64,000 bases of DNA from positions 372,001 to 436,000 of the forward strand of contig NZ_CP117782.1 in the NCBI RefSeq assembly GCF_028657905.1, read 5' to 3'. Each line of letters opens with the position of its first letter. Position 1 is the stretch's first letter. Made by a program: the position numbers and the translations under genes. The notes beneath the pieces were generated by a model that was not told the DNA's origin, made no database searches, and was given only the letters and a program-made list of their open reading frames with translations. Origin of the DNA: Burkholderia sp. FERM BP-3421. GTDB lineage: Bacteria > Pseudomonadota > Gammaproteobacteria > Burkholderiales > Burkholderiaceae. Shown here in pieces: positions 26,220 through 36,274 of this stretch.

Positions 26220-27320
26220 ATGCCTGCTATCTCCAACCTGTGGTTCAGGCGGTTCGGCGCCGCGCTTGCCGCCGCGGCCTCCCTGTCCTGCGCCGCCGCG
26301 CCGCCCGGAACCGCGAGCGCGCCGACGGCCAGCGCGCCCGCCGTTCCGGACGGCCCGGCGTACGGCGCGGAGCTGGAAGGGTTCGCGTATCCGGGCACGG
26401 TGCGCCACTACGCGTTCACGTCGCAGCGCGAGACGCTGCAGATGGCGTATCTCGACGTGCGTCCCGAGCATCCGAACGGCCGCACGGTCGTGCTGCTGCA
26501 CGGCAAGAACTTCTGCGCGGGCACCTGGGAGGCGACGATCGACGTGCTCGAGAAAGCGGGCTATCGCGTGATCGCACCCGACCAGATCGGCTTTTGCAAG
26601 TCGTCGAAGCCCGAGCGTTATCAGTACAGCTTCCAGCAGCTCGCGCATAACACGCACGCGCTGCTCGAATCGATCGGCGTGAAGGAGGCGACGATCGTCG
26701 GCCATTCGACGGGCGGGATGCTCGCGGTGCGCTACGCGCTCATGTATCCGAAGGCGACCCAGCAGCTCGTGCTGGTCAATCCGATCGGGCTCGAGGACTG
26801 GAAGGCGCTCGGCGTGCCGCCGCTGTCGGTCGACTACTGGTATGCGCGCGAGTTGAAGACCACGGCGGACGGCATCCGCCGCTACGAGCAGGGCACCTAC
26901 TACGCGGGCGAGTGGTCGCCGGCGTTCGAGCGCTGGGTGCAGATGCTGGCGGGCATGTACCGCGGCCCGGGGCGTGAAGCCGTGGCGTGGAATTCCGCGC
27001 TGATCTACGACATGATCCTCACGCAGCCGGTGGTCTACGAGCTCGGCGCGCTGCGCACGCCGACGCTGTTGTTGATCGGCGACAAGGATACGACCGCGAT
27101 CGGCAAGGACGTTTCACCGCCCGACGTGCATGCGAAACTCGGCCACTACCCCGAGCTGGCGAAACGCGCGCAACTGGCGATCCCCGGCGCGACCCTCGTC
27201 GAATTCCCCGCGCTCGGCCACGCGCCGCAGATCCAGGATCCCGCCACCTTCCACAAGGCGCTGCTCGACGGGCTCGCGGCGCTGAAACCCGTCACCACCG
27301 CGGCCCGCGCGCGCGACTGA
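26220..27320 (+). CDS. Alpha/beta hydrolase, predicted exported
   Basis: The 366-residue protein starts with a basic and hydrophobic signal-like stretch (WFRRFGAALAAAASLSCAAA, with a possible lipobox SLSCA), followed by an Ala/Pro-rich linker. The hydrolase fold shows VVLLHGKNFCAGTWEATI (oxyanion HG), DQIGFCKSSKP and the nucleophile elbow GHSTGG with Ser163. The late LLLIGDKDTTAIG and ALGHAPQ carry the likely acid and His. It may be an esterase or epoxide hydrolase-like enzyme. An earlier in-frame ATG at 26172 is possible. It converges on the luciferase-like gene with a 23-bp gap. Confidence 0.85.
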   Translation: MPAISNLWFRRFGAALAAAASLSCAAAPPGTASAPTASAPAVPDGPAYGAELEGFAYPGTVRHYAFTSQRETLQMAYLDVRPEHPNGRTVVLLHGKNFCAGTWEATIDVLEKAGYRVIAPDQIGFCKSSKPERYQYSFQQLAHNTHALLESIGVKEATIVGHSTGGMLAVRYALMYPKATQQLVLVNPIGLEDWKALGVPPLSVDYWYARELKTTADGIRRYEQGTYYAGEWSPAFERWVQMLAGMYRGPGREAVAWNSALIYDMILTQPVVYELGALRTPTLLLIGDKDTTAIGKDVSPPDVHAKLGHYPELAKRAQLAIPGATLVEFPALGHAPQIQDPATFHKALLDGLAALKPVTTAARARD

Positions 27321-27343
27321 GCTTCGCGCGCGGTCGCGCCGGC

Positions 27344-28345
<1,002 letters not shown>

Positions 28346-28995
28346 CGGGCGGATCCGGAAGTGGGGCGGAAGGGCAAGTCGCGCGAGGTCGTTTGATGCG
28401 TGCGCGCAACAGTTGCCGACGATTGTGCCAAAGCGTTCCGCATCGCGCAGGCGCCGCCGGGATACCCCTGCGAGCGACAGGGACGGACGGCGCGACAAAA
28501 TGGCGCGCGCAACGATTCTGGAGATTGTTTGGCGCGCCGTTTTAATGATGCGAAATATGACGAAATATCCGGTATTTCGCGGTAACTCTTTCGGCCTATA
28601 CAAAAAATTACAGAATTGCTTACGTAACCCACAGCAATCGGCCTGCAAACCGCTTACGCTAACAGACGCTATGTTGCGTGAATATGGAGCTCATCTGCGA
28701 TGATTTCCTGTTTTCGCATCAATCCGTTTCCATCGGACGGCAAGCGTTTCCGGCCGCGCGCTGCTAAAATTCGCGGCCTGTCCATATCGTGCCAACGGAT
28801 TTTGCTTCCTCGTCCCCGGCTTCCCGCGATGATTGATACCGGGCAGCCCGCAGGATGCCGACAGTGTGCCCGCCCGTTGCGCGGCGCATGCTGTCCGCTG
28901 GCTATAAGAGGAGTCGGGAACTTGCCCGAAATCGTCCCTGCCACATCGTCGCCGCCACGTTGCACCTGCCGTCCCGGCATCGGGAGGCGCGGCGC
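28346..28995 (+). other. Intergenic region upstream of the hopanoid operon
   Basis: These 650 bp separate the divergent luciferase-like and hpnI genes. No gene is supported. The stretch 28530-28700 is clearly AT-richer than its surroundings and contains an operator-like palindrome, so it is the probable promoter region. The mRNA leader of hpnI would then be about 300 nt. Confidence 0.45.
28551..28579. promoter_or_regulatory. Operator-like palindrome upstream of hpnI
   Basis: cgaaata tccgg tatttcg at 28561-28579 is a perfect 7-bp inverted repeat, and the half site cgaaata occurs again just before at 28551-28557. It lies in the AT-rich promoter-like patch. The binding protein is unknown; no match to a named box is claimed. 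Confidence 0.4.
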
Positions 28996-30177
28996 ATGAC
29001 GGTCCCGGTTTCCATCGTCGAGTGGGTGCTGCTGGCGTTGACCGCCGCCGCCTGCGGCTATGCGCTGTTCGCGGCGTTCGCGCCGGCGCCGCGCACGCCG
29101 CGCACGGCCGCGCGCGACGGCTATGCGAGCGTCAGCGTGCTCAAGCCGCTGTGCGGCGCGGAGCCGCATCTGTACGAGAATCTCGCGAGCTTCTGCGAGC
29201 AGCGCCATCCGCGCTACCAGGTGCTGTTCGGCGTCGCGTCGGCGGCCGACCCCGCGGTGGCGGTGGTCCGGCGCCTGCAGGCCGACTATCCGGAGTGCGA
29301 CATCGAGCTGGTGATCGATGCGCGCGTGTATGGCAAGAACCTGAAGGTCAGCAACCTGATCAACCTCGCAGAACGGGCGAAGCACGACCGGATCGTGATC
29401 GCCGACAGCGACATCGCGGTCGAGCCCGACTACCTGACGCGCGTGACCGCGCCGCTCGCGGATGCGTCGGTCGGCGTCGTGACGTGTCTGTATCATGCGC
29501 GCAGCGTGGGTGGCTTCTGGACCCGGATCGGCGCGCAATTCGTCGACGCCTGGTTCGCGCCGTCGGTGCGCATCACGCATCTCGGCGGGTCGAGCCGCTT
29601 CGGTTTCGGCGCGACGCTCGCGCTCACGCGCGACACGCTCGACCGGATCGGCGGCCTCAAGGCGCTCAAGGACGAGCTGGCCGACGACTACTGGCTGGCC
29701 GAACTGCCGCGCCAGTTCGGTCGGCGCACCGTGCTGTCCGAAGTGAATGTCGCGACCGACGTGGCCGAGCCGTCGTTCGTGCCGCTGTGGCTGCGCGAGA
29801 CGCGTTGGCTGCGCACGATCCGCTCGTTGAATCCGGCGGGTTTTGCCTTCCTGTTCATCACGTTCACCGCGCCGTGGCTCGCGCTCGGCGCGCTGCTCGC
29901 CTGGCGCTGGGACGGCTCGCTTCTCGGCATCGCGACGGCGGCGCTGGTCGCGGCGGGCGCATTCGGGCGGCTCACGCTGCACGCGCGCGGCGCGGCGAAT
30001 GCGCGCGCGTTCTGGCGCGACCTGCCGCTGATACCGGTGCGCGACACGCTGCTCACGCTCGAGTGGCTGGCGGCCGCATTCGGCACCCAGGTCGTGTGGC
30101 GCGGCGCGCGCATGACCGTGGTGGGCGGCGAGGCGCGCACGATGATCGAGGGCGCCGACGCGCGCCGCACGCCCTGA
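28996..30177 (+). CDS. hpnI: Hopanoid glycosyltransferase HpnI
   Basis: The 393-residue GT2-family membrane protein resembles ceramide glucosyltransferase: an N-terminal membrane segment, SVSVLKPLCGAEPHLYENL, VIADSDIAVEPDYL (D-x-D-like acidic motif), GFGATLALTRDTLDRIGG and DDYWLAELPRQFG, then C-terminal membrane segments. In Burkholderia HpnI transfers N-acetylglucosamine to bacteriohopanetetrol. The identification rests on sequence plus the following hpnJ, hpnK and hpnL genes. The ATG at 28996 is chosen by family N-end. The protein should act at the inner membrane. Confidence 0.93.
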   Translation: MTVPVSIVEWVLLALTAAACGYALFAAFAPAPRTPRTAARDGYASVSVLKPLCGAEPHLYENLASFCEQRHPRYQVLFGVASAADPAVAVVRRLQADYPECDIELVIDARVYGKNLKVSNLINLAERAKHDRIVIADSDIAVEPDYLTRVTAPLADASVGVVTCLYHARSVGGFWTRIGAQFVDAWFAPSVRITHLGGSSRFGFGATLALTRDTLDRIGGLKALKDELADDYWLAELPRQFGRRTVLSEVNVATDVAEPSFVPLWLRETRWLRTIRSLNPAGFAFLFITFTAPWLALGALLAWRWDGSLLGIATAALVAAGAFGRLTLHARGAANARAFWRDLPLIPVRDTLLTLEWLAAAFGTQVVWRGARMTVVGGEARTMIEGADARRTP

Positions 30178-30270
30178 TGGGAAGCGCGGGCGCCCGCGAG
30201 GCGGCCCGCGCGATGTTATTGATCCATTGCATTCAACTGAATCGAATCTATGCAGGCTACCGGAGCATTC

Positions 30271-31692
30271 ATGAAAACGCTGTTCTTGCAGGCCCCTTCG
30301 TATGACGGCTTCGACGGCGGAGCGGGCTCCCGCTACCAGGCCAAGCGCGAAATCCGTTCCTTCTGGTACCCGACCTGGCTCGCGCAGCCGGCCGCGCTGG
30401 TGCCGGGCAGCCGTGTCGTCGACGCGCCGGCCGACGGCCTGTCGGTCGAGGAGACCCTGAAGATCGCCAACGACTACGACCTCGTGATCATCCACACGAG
30501 CACGCCGTCGTTCCCGACCGACGCGATGTTCGCGCAGGATCTCAAGAAGATGAAGCCGTCGATGCTGATCGGCATGGTGGGCGCGAAGGTGCAGGTCGAT
30601 CCGCACAATTCGCTCACGGCGACCGATGCGATCGACTTCGTGTGCCGCGAGGAATTCGACTTCACCTGCAAGGAAATCGCCGAGGGCCGGCCGCTCGCCG
30701 AGGTCAAGGGCCTGTCGTGGCGCGCCCGGGACGGCTCGATCGAGCACAACGAGACGCGTCCGGTTCTCGAGGACATGGATTCGCTGCCGTTCGTCGCGCC
30801 GGTCTACAAGCGCGACCTGAAGATCGACAACTACTTCATCGGTTATCTGAACTATCCGTACGTGTCGATCTACACGGGGCGCGGCTGCAAGTCGCGCTGC
30901 ACTTTCTGCCTGTGGCCGCAGACGGTGAGCGGCCATCGCTACCGCGTGCGCTCGGTGGAGAACGTGCTCGAGGAAGTGAAGTGGATCCGCGACAACATGC
31001 CGGAAGTGAAGGAGGTCATGTTCGACGACGACACCTTCACCGACGACGCGCCGCGCGCCGAAGCGATCGCGCTCGGGCTGGGCAGGCTCGGCGTGACGTG
31101 GTCGTGCAACGCCAAGGCGAACGTGCCGTACAAGACGCTCAAGATCATGAAGGAGAACGGCCTGCGCCTCTTGCTGGTCGGCTTCGAATCGGGCGACGAC
31201 CAGATCCTCGTGAACATCAAGAAGGGCGTGCGCACCGATTTCGCGCGCCGCTTCAGCGCGGACTGCAAGCAGCTCGGCATCAAGATCCACGGCACCTTCA
31301 TCCTCGGTTTGCCGGGCGAGACGCAGGAGACCATCGAGAAGACGATCGCGTACGCGAAGGAGATCAATCCGCACACGATCCAGGTGTCGCTCGCCGCGCC
31401 GTATCCGGGCACGACGCTCTACAAGCAGGCCGTGGAGAACGGCTGGATGGAAGAGAACAAGACCATCAACCTGGTGAGCAAGGAAGGCGTGCAGCTCGCG
31501 GCGATCGGCTATCCGCACCTGTCGCGCGACGAGATCTATCACCACCTCGAACAGTTCTATCGCGAGTTCTACTTCCGGCCGTCGAAGATCTGGGAGATCG
31601 TGCGCGAGATGCTGACGAGCTGGGAGATGATGAAGCGCCGCCTGCGCGAAGGCGTGGAATTCTTCCGCTTCCTGCGCGCGCACGAGGCGTGA
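30271..31692 (+). CDS. hpnJ: Hopanoid radical SAM protein HpnJ
   Basis: The 473-residue protein has a B12-binding-like N-terminal domain (about 1-180) and a radical SAM domain whose [4Fe-4S] ligands are Cys206, Cys210 and Cys213 in GCKSRCTFCLW. FESGDDQILVNIKKGV and GTFILGLPGET are typical of this class. HpnJ is implicated in converting the hopanoid glucosamine head group into the cyclitol ether by ring contraction. The start MKTLFLQAP at 30271 is preferred over an ATG 21 bp upstream. It lies 93 bp after hpnI and 3 bp before hpnK. Confidence 0.95.
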   Translation: MKTLFLQAPSYDGFDGGAGSRYQAKREIRSFWYPTWLAQPAALVPGSRVVDAPADGLSVEETLKIANDYDLVIIHTSTPSFPTDAMFAQDLKKMKPSMLIGMVGAKVQVDPHNSLTATDAIDFVCREEFDFTCKEIAEGRPLAEVKGLSWRARDGSIEHNETRPVLEDMDSLPFVAPVYKRDLKIDNYFIGYLNYPYVSIYTGRGCKSRCTFCLWPQTVSGHRYRVRSVENVLEEVKWIRDNMPEVKEVMFDDDTFTDDAPRAEAIALGLGRLGVTWSCNAKANVPYKTLKIMKENGLRLLLVGFESGDDQILVNIKKGVRTDFARRFSADCKQLGIKIHGTFILGLPGETQETIEKTIAYAKEINPHTIQVSLAAPYPGTTLYKQAVENGWMEENKTINLVSKEGVQLAAIGYPHLSRDEIYHHLEQFYREFYFRPSKIWEIVREMLTSWEMMKRRLREGVEFFRFLRAHEA

Positions 31693-31695
31693 TTC

Positions 31696-32565
31696 GTGAC
31701 CGCGCGTGCGCTGATCTTCACGGCCGATGACTTTGGCCTGCACCCCCGGGTGAACGCGGCGGTCGAGCGCGCGCATCGCGACGGCGTGCTCACGGCCGCG
31801 AGCCTGATGGTCGGCGCGCCGGCCGCGCGCGATGCGGTCGAGCGGGCGCGGCGCCTGCCATCGCTCGCGGTCGGCCTGCACCTGGTGCTCGCCGACGGCC
31901 CGGCCACGCTGCCGGCGCGCGAGATCCCCGCGCTGGTCGGCCCGGACGGCCGCTTCGGCGACGCGATGGCGAAGGACGGCTGCCGCTTCTTCTTCCTGCC
32001 GTGGGTGCGCGCGCAACTGCGCCGCGAGATCCGCGCGCAGTTCGAGGCGTTCGCGGCGACCGGGCTCGCGCTCGATCACGTGAACACCCACAAGCATTTC
32101 CATCTGCATCCGACCGTGCTGTCGATGATCCTCGAGATCGGTCGCGCGTTCGGCATGAAGGCCGTGCGGCTGCCCTGCGAGCCCGCGACGCCCGCGTGGC
32201 TGAAGCCGTGGATCGGCCTCGTGCGCGCGCGCCTCGACCGCGCGGGCATCGCGCACAACGACTACGTGGTCGGCATCCGCGACACCGGGCGCATGGACGA
32301 GCGCGTGCTGCTCGACGCGCTGGCCGCCTTGCCGGCCGGCGTCGGCGAGATCTACTGCCATCCGGCGGAGCCGGGCGACGCGCCGATCACGCCGTCGATG
32401 CACGGCTACCGGCCCGCCGACGAACTCGATGCGCTGTTGTCGCCGCGCGTCGCGGCCGCGCTGCAGGCGGCGGGCGTCGCGCGCGGCGGCTTCGCGGCCG
32501 TGTTCGGCGCGGCGCGCCGGCCGGGCGGCGCGGGCGCGCGCCGGACGGGCGCGCAGCCGTCATGA
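31696..32565 (+). CDS. hpnK: Hopanoid deacetylase HpnK (YdjC/ChbG-like)
   Basis: The 289-residue protein uses a GTG start 3 bp after the hpnJ stop. It has the YdjC-like carbohydrate deacetylase motifs: FTADDFGLHPRVNAAVERAH with the metal-binding Asp pair, VGLHLVL with a His, and DHVNTHKHFHLHPTV with metal-ligand His residues; EIYCHPAEPG lies near the end. HpnK removes the acetyl group from the N-acetylglucosaminyl hopanoid made by HpnI. Its stop overlaps the start of hpnL by ATGA, indicating translational coupling. Confidence 0.94.
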   Translation: MTARALIFTADDFGLHPRVNAAVERAHRDGVLTAASLMVGAPAARDAVERARRLPSLAVGLHLVLADGPATLPAREIPALVGPDGRFGDAMAKDGCRFFFLPWVRAQLRREIRAQFEAFAATGLALDHVNTHKHFHLHPTVLSMILEIGRAFGMKAVRLPCEPATPAWLKPWIGLVRARLDRAGIAHNDYVVGIRDTGRMDERVLLDALAALPAGVGEIYCHPAEPGDAPITPSMHGYRPADELDALLSPRVAAALQAAGVARGGFAAVFGAARRPGGAGARRTGAQPS

Positions 32566-33611
32566 GCCAGTGGCTGAAATGGCTGGGCTGGCCGCTCGGG
32601 ATCGCGATCCTGCTCGCGCTCGTGCTGCGCGAGGGCGTCGGCGACGTCGGGCACGTGCTCGGCCAGGCCGGCTTCGTGCTGCTGTGGCTGGTGCCGTTCC
32701 ATGCGGTGCCGCTGCTGCTCGACGCGTATGCGTGGAAGCTGCTGCTGGGCCGGCGCGCGCCGCTCATGTTCCTGTGGTGGATCGCGACCGTGCGCGAAGC
32801 GGTGAACCGCCTGCTGCCGGTGGTCGGCATCGGCGGCGAGATCGTCGGGATCCGGCTCGCGCGTTGGCGCATCGACGATGCGAGCCGCGTGACCGCGTCG
32901 GTGATCGTCGAGGTGCTGGTCACGGTCGTGGTGCAGTACGCGTTCGCGGCGCTCGGCCTCGTGCTGCTGCTCGCCACCACGCAGCGCGGCCTCGGCGCGC
33001 AGACCATCGCGCTTGCGCTCGTGCTGTCGCTGCCGATCCCGGTGCTCGCGTTCATGCTGATGCGGCGCGGCGGCGTGTTCCATGCGATCGAACGTTTCGC
33101 GGGGCGCATGCTCGGCGAATCGAACCGTCTGCTGCAGGGGATCGACGGGCGCCGCCTCGACGCCGACATCGATGCGCTGATGTCGCGCACGGGCCTGCTG
33201 TTCCGCGCGTTTTTCTGGCAGCTGCTCGGCTATGCGGTGGGCGCGCTGGAAATCTACTGGGCGCTCGCGTGGCTCGGCCATCCCGTGTCGATCGGCGGGG
33301 CGCTGGCGATCGAGGCGATGACGCAGGCCGTGCGCCACGCGGCCTTCATGGTGCCGGGTGGCCTCGGCGTGCAGGAGGCGACCGTGGTGCTGCTCGCGCA
33401 GATGTTCGGCGTCGATCGCGAGGCGGCGCTCTCGCTCGCGATCGTGAAGCGCGGCCGCGAGGTGGTGTTCGGCGCGCTGGCGCTGGGCTCGTGGCAGCTC
33501 GTCGAGCTGGCGCGCACGCGTCGCGGGATCCGCCTCCACGGGCAGCGCGCCGCGCGCGCGGACGGGGCCGGGGCGCGGCCCGCCGTCGAGACGCCCGAAC
33601 GGATGCTGTAG
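32562..33611 (+). CDS. hpnL: HpnL-family membrane protein
   Basis: The 349-residue protein has about eight hydrophobic segments and the lysylphosphatidylglycerol-synthase transmembrane (UPF0104-like) pattern: VREAVNRLLPVVGIGGEIVGIRLA and the C-terminal TQAVRHAAFMVPGGLGVQEAT. HpnL proteins are found in hopanoid operons and are suspected of hopanoid handling or transport, but the role is not settled. It starts inside the hpnK stop codon (ATGA). The basic, Ala-rich C-terminal tail is variable. Confidence 0.9.
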   Translation: MSQWLKWLGWPLGIAILLALVLREGVGDVGHVLGQAGFVLLWLVPFHAVPLLLDAYAWKLLLGRRAPLMFLWWIATVREAVNRLLPVVGIGGEIVGIRLARWRIDDASRVTASVIVEVLVTVVVQYAFAALGLVLLLATTQRGLGAQTIALALVLSLPIPVLAFMLMRRGGVFHAIERFAGRMLGESNRLLQGIDGRRLDADIDALMSRTGLLFRAFFWQLLGYAVGALEIYWALAWLGHPVSIGGALAIEAMTQAVRHAAFMVPGGLGVQEATVVLLAQMFGVDREAALSLAIVKRGREVVFGALALGSWQLVELARTRRGIRLHGQRAARADGAGARPAVETPERML

Positions 33612-33689
33612 GCCGTGCATGGCCGCGCGCATCCGCGCGCGGTATGCTGGCGGCTGGCTCACCCTTGGCGCTTCGCGCGCCGCGTCCCG

Positions 33690-34250
33690 ATGATGATGGT
33701 CCGTTCCAGGCTGCTACCTGTCGCGCTGCTCGGCGTTGTGCTTACCCTGTCGGCGTGCGACGACCAGCAGCGCGAGCAAACCGTGCAACGACTCAAGGAT
33801 TTCTTCACCGCGATCAAGCCCGCGCCGCTGTTGCTGAAAGGGCTCAAGCCCGGCGTCTCGACCGAGGCGGAGGTGCGCGCGCAGATGGGGCGCCCCGAGA
33901 CCGAGCGCGTGTTCACCGACGGCTCGAAGCGGCTCGAATATCCGCGCGGCCCGATGGGCAACGAGACCTACATGGTCGATCTCGATCGCGACGGCCGTTT
34001 CATGGTCGCGATCCAGGTGCTGACGGCCGCCAACTTCGCGAAAATCCAGCCAGGCATGACGGAGGACGAGGTGCGGCGGCTGCTCGGCAAGCCGTGCGAG
34101 ATCGCGCGCTATCCGCTCAAGCCCGAGATCGTGTGGAGCTGGCGCTGGCTCGAGGACGGCGTCAATCAGGACGCCTATTTCAATGCGCATTTCGGCCCGG
34201 ACGGGCGGGTGTATACGACGTCCCGTTCCGATCTCCTCAAGGGCCGTTAG
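33690..34250 (+). CDS. BamE/SmpA-OmlA-like lipoprotein
   Basis: The product is about 186 residues from MMMVRSRLLP; three consecutive ATGs leave the exact start open. It has a lipoprotein signal with lipobox TLSAC. Two copies of a BamE-like pattern are visible: LLKGLKPGVSTEAEVRAQMGRPE at about 48-70 and FAKIQPGMTEDEVRRLLGKPCE at about 114-135. BamE-fold lipoproteins support outer membrane assembly, but this is longer than BamE and repeats the motif, so it is a relative and not BamE itself. It follows hpnL by 78 bp and may be cotranscribed. Confidence 0.82.
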   Translation: MMMVRSRLLPVALLGVVLTLSACDDQQREQTVQRLKDFFTAIKPAPLLLKGLKPGVSTEAEVRAQMGRPETERVFTDGSKRLEYPRGPMGNETYMVDLDRDGRFMVAIQVLTAANFAKIQPGMTEDEVRRLLGKPCEIARYPLKPEIVWSWRWLEDGVNQDAYFNAHFGPDGRVYTTSRSDLLKGR

Positions 34251-34856
34251 CGTGCGTTGCTTCCGAGGCCGATCGCGCGGCGCGCGCGCTCGGACCGACG
34301 GGCAGGCCATGTGACGTCGCGTGTGGATCGATCAGGCGCGGCGCGACCCAGGCGGCCTGGGCGTCGCCCGCGGGGCGGTGCGTGACGGGACGACGTTCGC
34401 GTCATCGCCTTTGCGCGCGATAGGCGCAGTGCACGGACCGACTGCGCATCCCCGCTCCGTTCGCCTTCGCCGAGGCATTGCGTGGCCGGCGAGGGTGGCC
34501 GCGCCGCGAGGCGGCCGGCGATGCGCGTCCCGCCTGCCGGGGGCGGGCGGAGCGAGCCCGATCCACGCTTGCCGGGTTAACCCGAGCAGAGCCGCCCGTC
34601 GCGGTCTATCGAAAAAGCGACTCGAAACCTGCAAAAACGCGGCGCACTGTCGCGGTGGAATGAACACCGGCGTCCACGCTTTATCTCGATAAAACAGGCG
34701 TGTGGGCGGGCGGCGCGCCGGCGCGCGGGCTTGCTGCGTCGCAACACGGCGATGTCCCGCTATTTGAACCGATATTTTTTGCTTGCGACCATCCGGATCA
34801 AATCGGTGCGGGCCGTGACGGCGCGCGCCGCTGCCAATCTTTGACGGAGACGCGCG
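34251..34856 (+). other. Intergenic region upstream of the arginine transport operon
   Basis: No gene can be supported in these 606 bp, including no trace of a binding-protein gene, which in Pseudomonas aot operons stands here. The part 34760-34850 is AT-richer (tttgaaccgatattttttgc) and likely contains the promoter and binding sites for the AraC-type regulator. A ggagacgcgcg ribosome-binding region precedes hisQ. Confidence 0.4.
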
Positions 34857-35543
34857 ATGCTTTACGGCTTTGGCCCGGTGATCTGGGCGGGTACCGTGCA
34901 GACGATCGAACTGTCGGTGCTGTCGCTCGCGGCCGCGGTCGTGCTGGGCCTGCTCGGCGCGGTTGCGAAACTGTCGAGCAACCGCCTGCTGCGGGGGATC
35001 GCGACCGGCTACACGACGCTGATCCGCTCGGTGCCCGACCTGGTGCTGATGCTGCTCTTGTTCTACAGCATCCAGATCTGGCTGAACCAGCTGACCGACC
35101 TGCTGGGCTGGGATCAGATCGACATCGATCCGTTCGTGGCGGGCGTGCTCACGCTCGGCTTCATCTACGGCGCGTACTTCACCGAGACCTTCCGAGGCGC
35201 GTTCCTGTCGGTGCCGCGCGGCCAGCTGGAGGCGGGCAGCGCCTACGGGATGAGCGGGGCGCGGGTGTTCGCGCGGATCATGTTCCCGCAGATGATGCGC
35301 TTCGCGCTGCCGGGCATCGGCAACAACTGGCAGGTGCTCGTGAAGGCGACCGCGCTGGTGTCGATCATCGGGCTCGCCGACGTCGTGAAGGCGGCGCAGG
35401 ACGCGGGCAAGAGCACCTTCAACATGTTCTTCTTCATTCTTGTCGCGGCGCTCATCTATCTCGCGATCACGACGGTGTCGAACCTCGTGCTGCGCCAGTT
35501 GGAGAAGCGCTATTCCCTTGGTGTCAGGCACGCAGAACTATGA
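34857..35543 (+). CDS. hisQ: Basic amino-acid ABC permease (HisQ/AotQ type)
   Basis: The 228-residue inner membrane protein has about five membrane segments and the permease-ATPase contact loop LEAGSAYGMSGARVFARIMFPQ-like (EAA motif, about residues 122-142). TTLIRSVPDLVLMLLLFY is typical of HisQ/ArtQ permeases. With HisM and HisP it imports arginine, ornithine or histidine; the adjoining catabolic genes favour arginine/ornithine. Its stop overlaps the hisM start (ATGA). Confidence 0.92.
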   Translation: MLYGFGPVIWAGTVQTIELSVLSLAAAVVLGLLGAVAKLSSNRLLRGIATGYTTLIRSVPDLVLMLLLFYSIQIWLNQLTDLLGWDQIDIDPFVAGVLTLGFIYGAYFTETFRGAFLSVPRGQLEAGSAYGMSGARVFARIMFPQMMRFALPGIGNNWQVLVKATALVSIIGLADVVKAAQDAGKSTFNMFFFILVAALIYLAITTVSNLVLRQLEKRYSLGVRHAEL

Positions 35544-36253
35544 TCGAGATTCTCCAGGAATTCGGGCGCGCGTTTCTCTACTGGGACGGCCAGCGCATGT
35601 CGGGGCTGGCGGTCACGCTGTGGCTGCTGGTCGCGTCGCTGGCGCTGGGCTTCGTGTGCGCGGTGCCGCTCGCGGTGGCGCGGGTGTCGAAGCGGCGCTG
35701 GCTGTCGACGCCGGTGCGCTTCTACACCTACCTGTTTCGCGGCACGCCGCTGTACGTGCAATTGCTGCTGCTGTACACGGGCGTCTACAGCCTGGAATTC
35801 GTGCGTTCGCACTCGCTGCTCGACGCGTTTTTCCGCAGCGGATTCAACTGCGCGATCCTGGCGTTCGCGCTGAACACCTGCGCGTACACGACCGAGATTT
35901 TCGCGGGCGCGATCCGCGCGATTCCGCACGGCGAGGTGGAGGCGGCGCGGGCCTACGGGATGCGGCCGTTCACGATGTACTGGCGGGTGATCCTGCCCTC
36001 GTCGCTGCGGCGCGCGCTGCCGCTGTACAGCAACGAAGTGATCCTGATGCTGCACGCGACGACGGTGGCGTTCACGGCGACCGTGCCCGATATCCTGAAG
36101 GTGGCGCGCGACGCGAATTCGGCGACCTACATGGCGTTCCAGTCGTTCGGGCTCGCCGCGCTGATCTATCTTGCGGTATCGTTCGCACTCGTCGCGGCGT
36201 TCCGCCGCGCCGAGCGCCACTGGCTCGCGTACCTCGCGGCCGGCCGACATTGA
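35540..36253 (+). CDS. hisM: Basic amino-acid ABC permease (HisM/AotM type)
   Basis: The 237-residue permease partners HisQ. It shows FYTYLFRGTPLYVQLLLLYTG early and the EAA-like loop GEVEAARAYGMRPFTMYWRVILP. Five or so membrane segments are visible. The start ATG lies within the hisQ stop, and hisP follows after 21 bp, so the three genes form a translationally linked unit. Confidence 0.92.
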   Translation: MIEILQEFGRAFLYWDGQRMSGLAVTLWLLVASLALGFVCAVPLAVARVSKRRWLSTPVRFYTYLFRGTPLYVQLLLLYTGVYSLEFVRSHSLLDAFFRSGFNCAILAFALNTCAYTTEIFAGAIRAIPHGEVEAARAYGMRPFTMYWRVILPSSLRRALPLYSNEVILMLHATTVAFTATVPDILKVARDANSATYMAFQSFGLAALIYLAVSFALVAAFRRAERHWLAYLAAGRH

Positions 36254-36274
36254 TTTCACAACCGGGAGAGCCAG

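Noticed and set aside
28669..32403. Minus-strand open frame of 1244 codons opposite the hopanoid genes
   Set aside because: It is antisense to hpnI-hpnK, which have clear family motifs; its Arg/His/Asp-rich composition is typical of shadows in high-GC DNA.
34700..35539. Long plus-strand N-terminal extension of hisM
   Set aside because: It is the alternative frame of hisQ; hisM starts at the ATG overlapping the hisQ stop codon.
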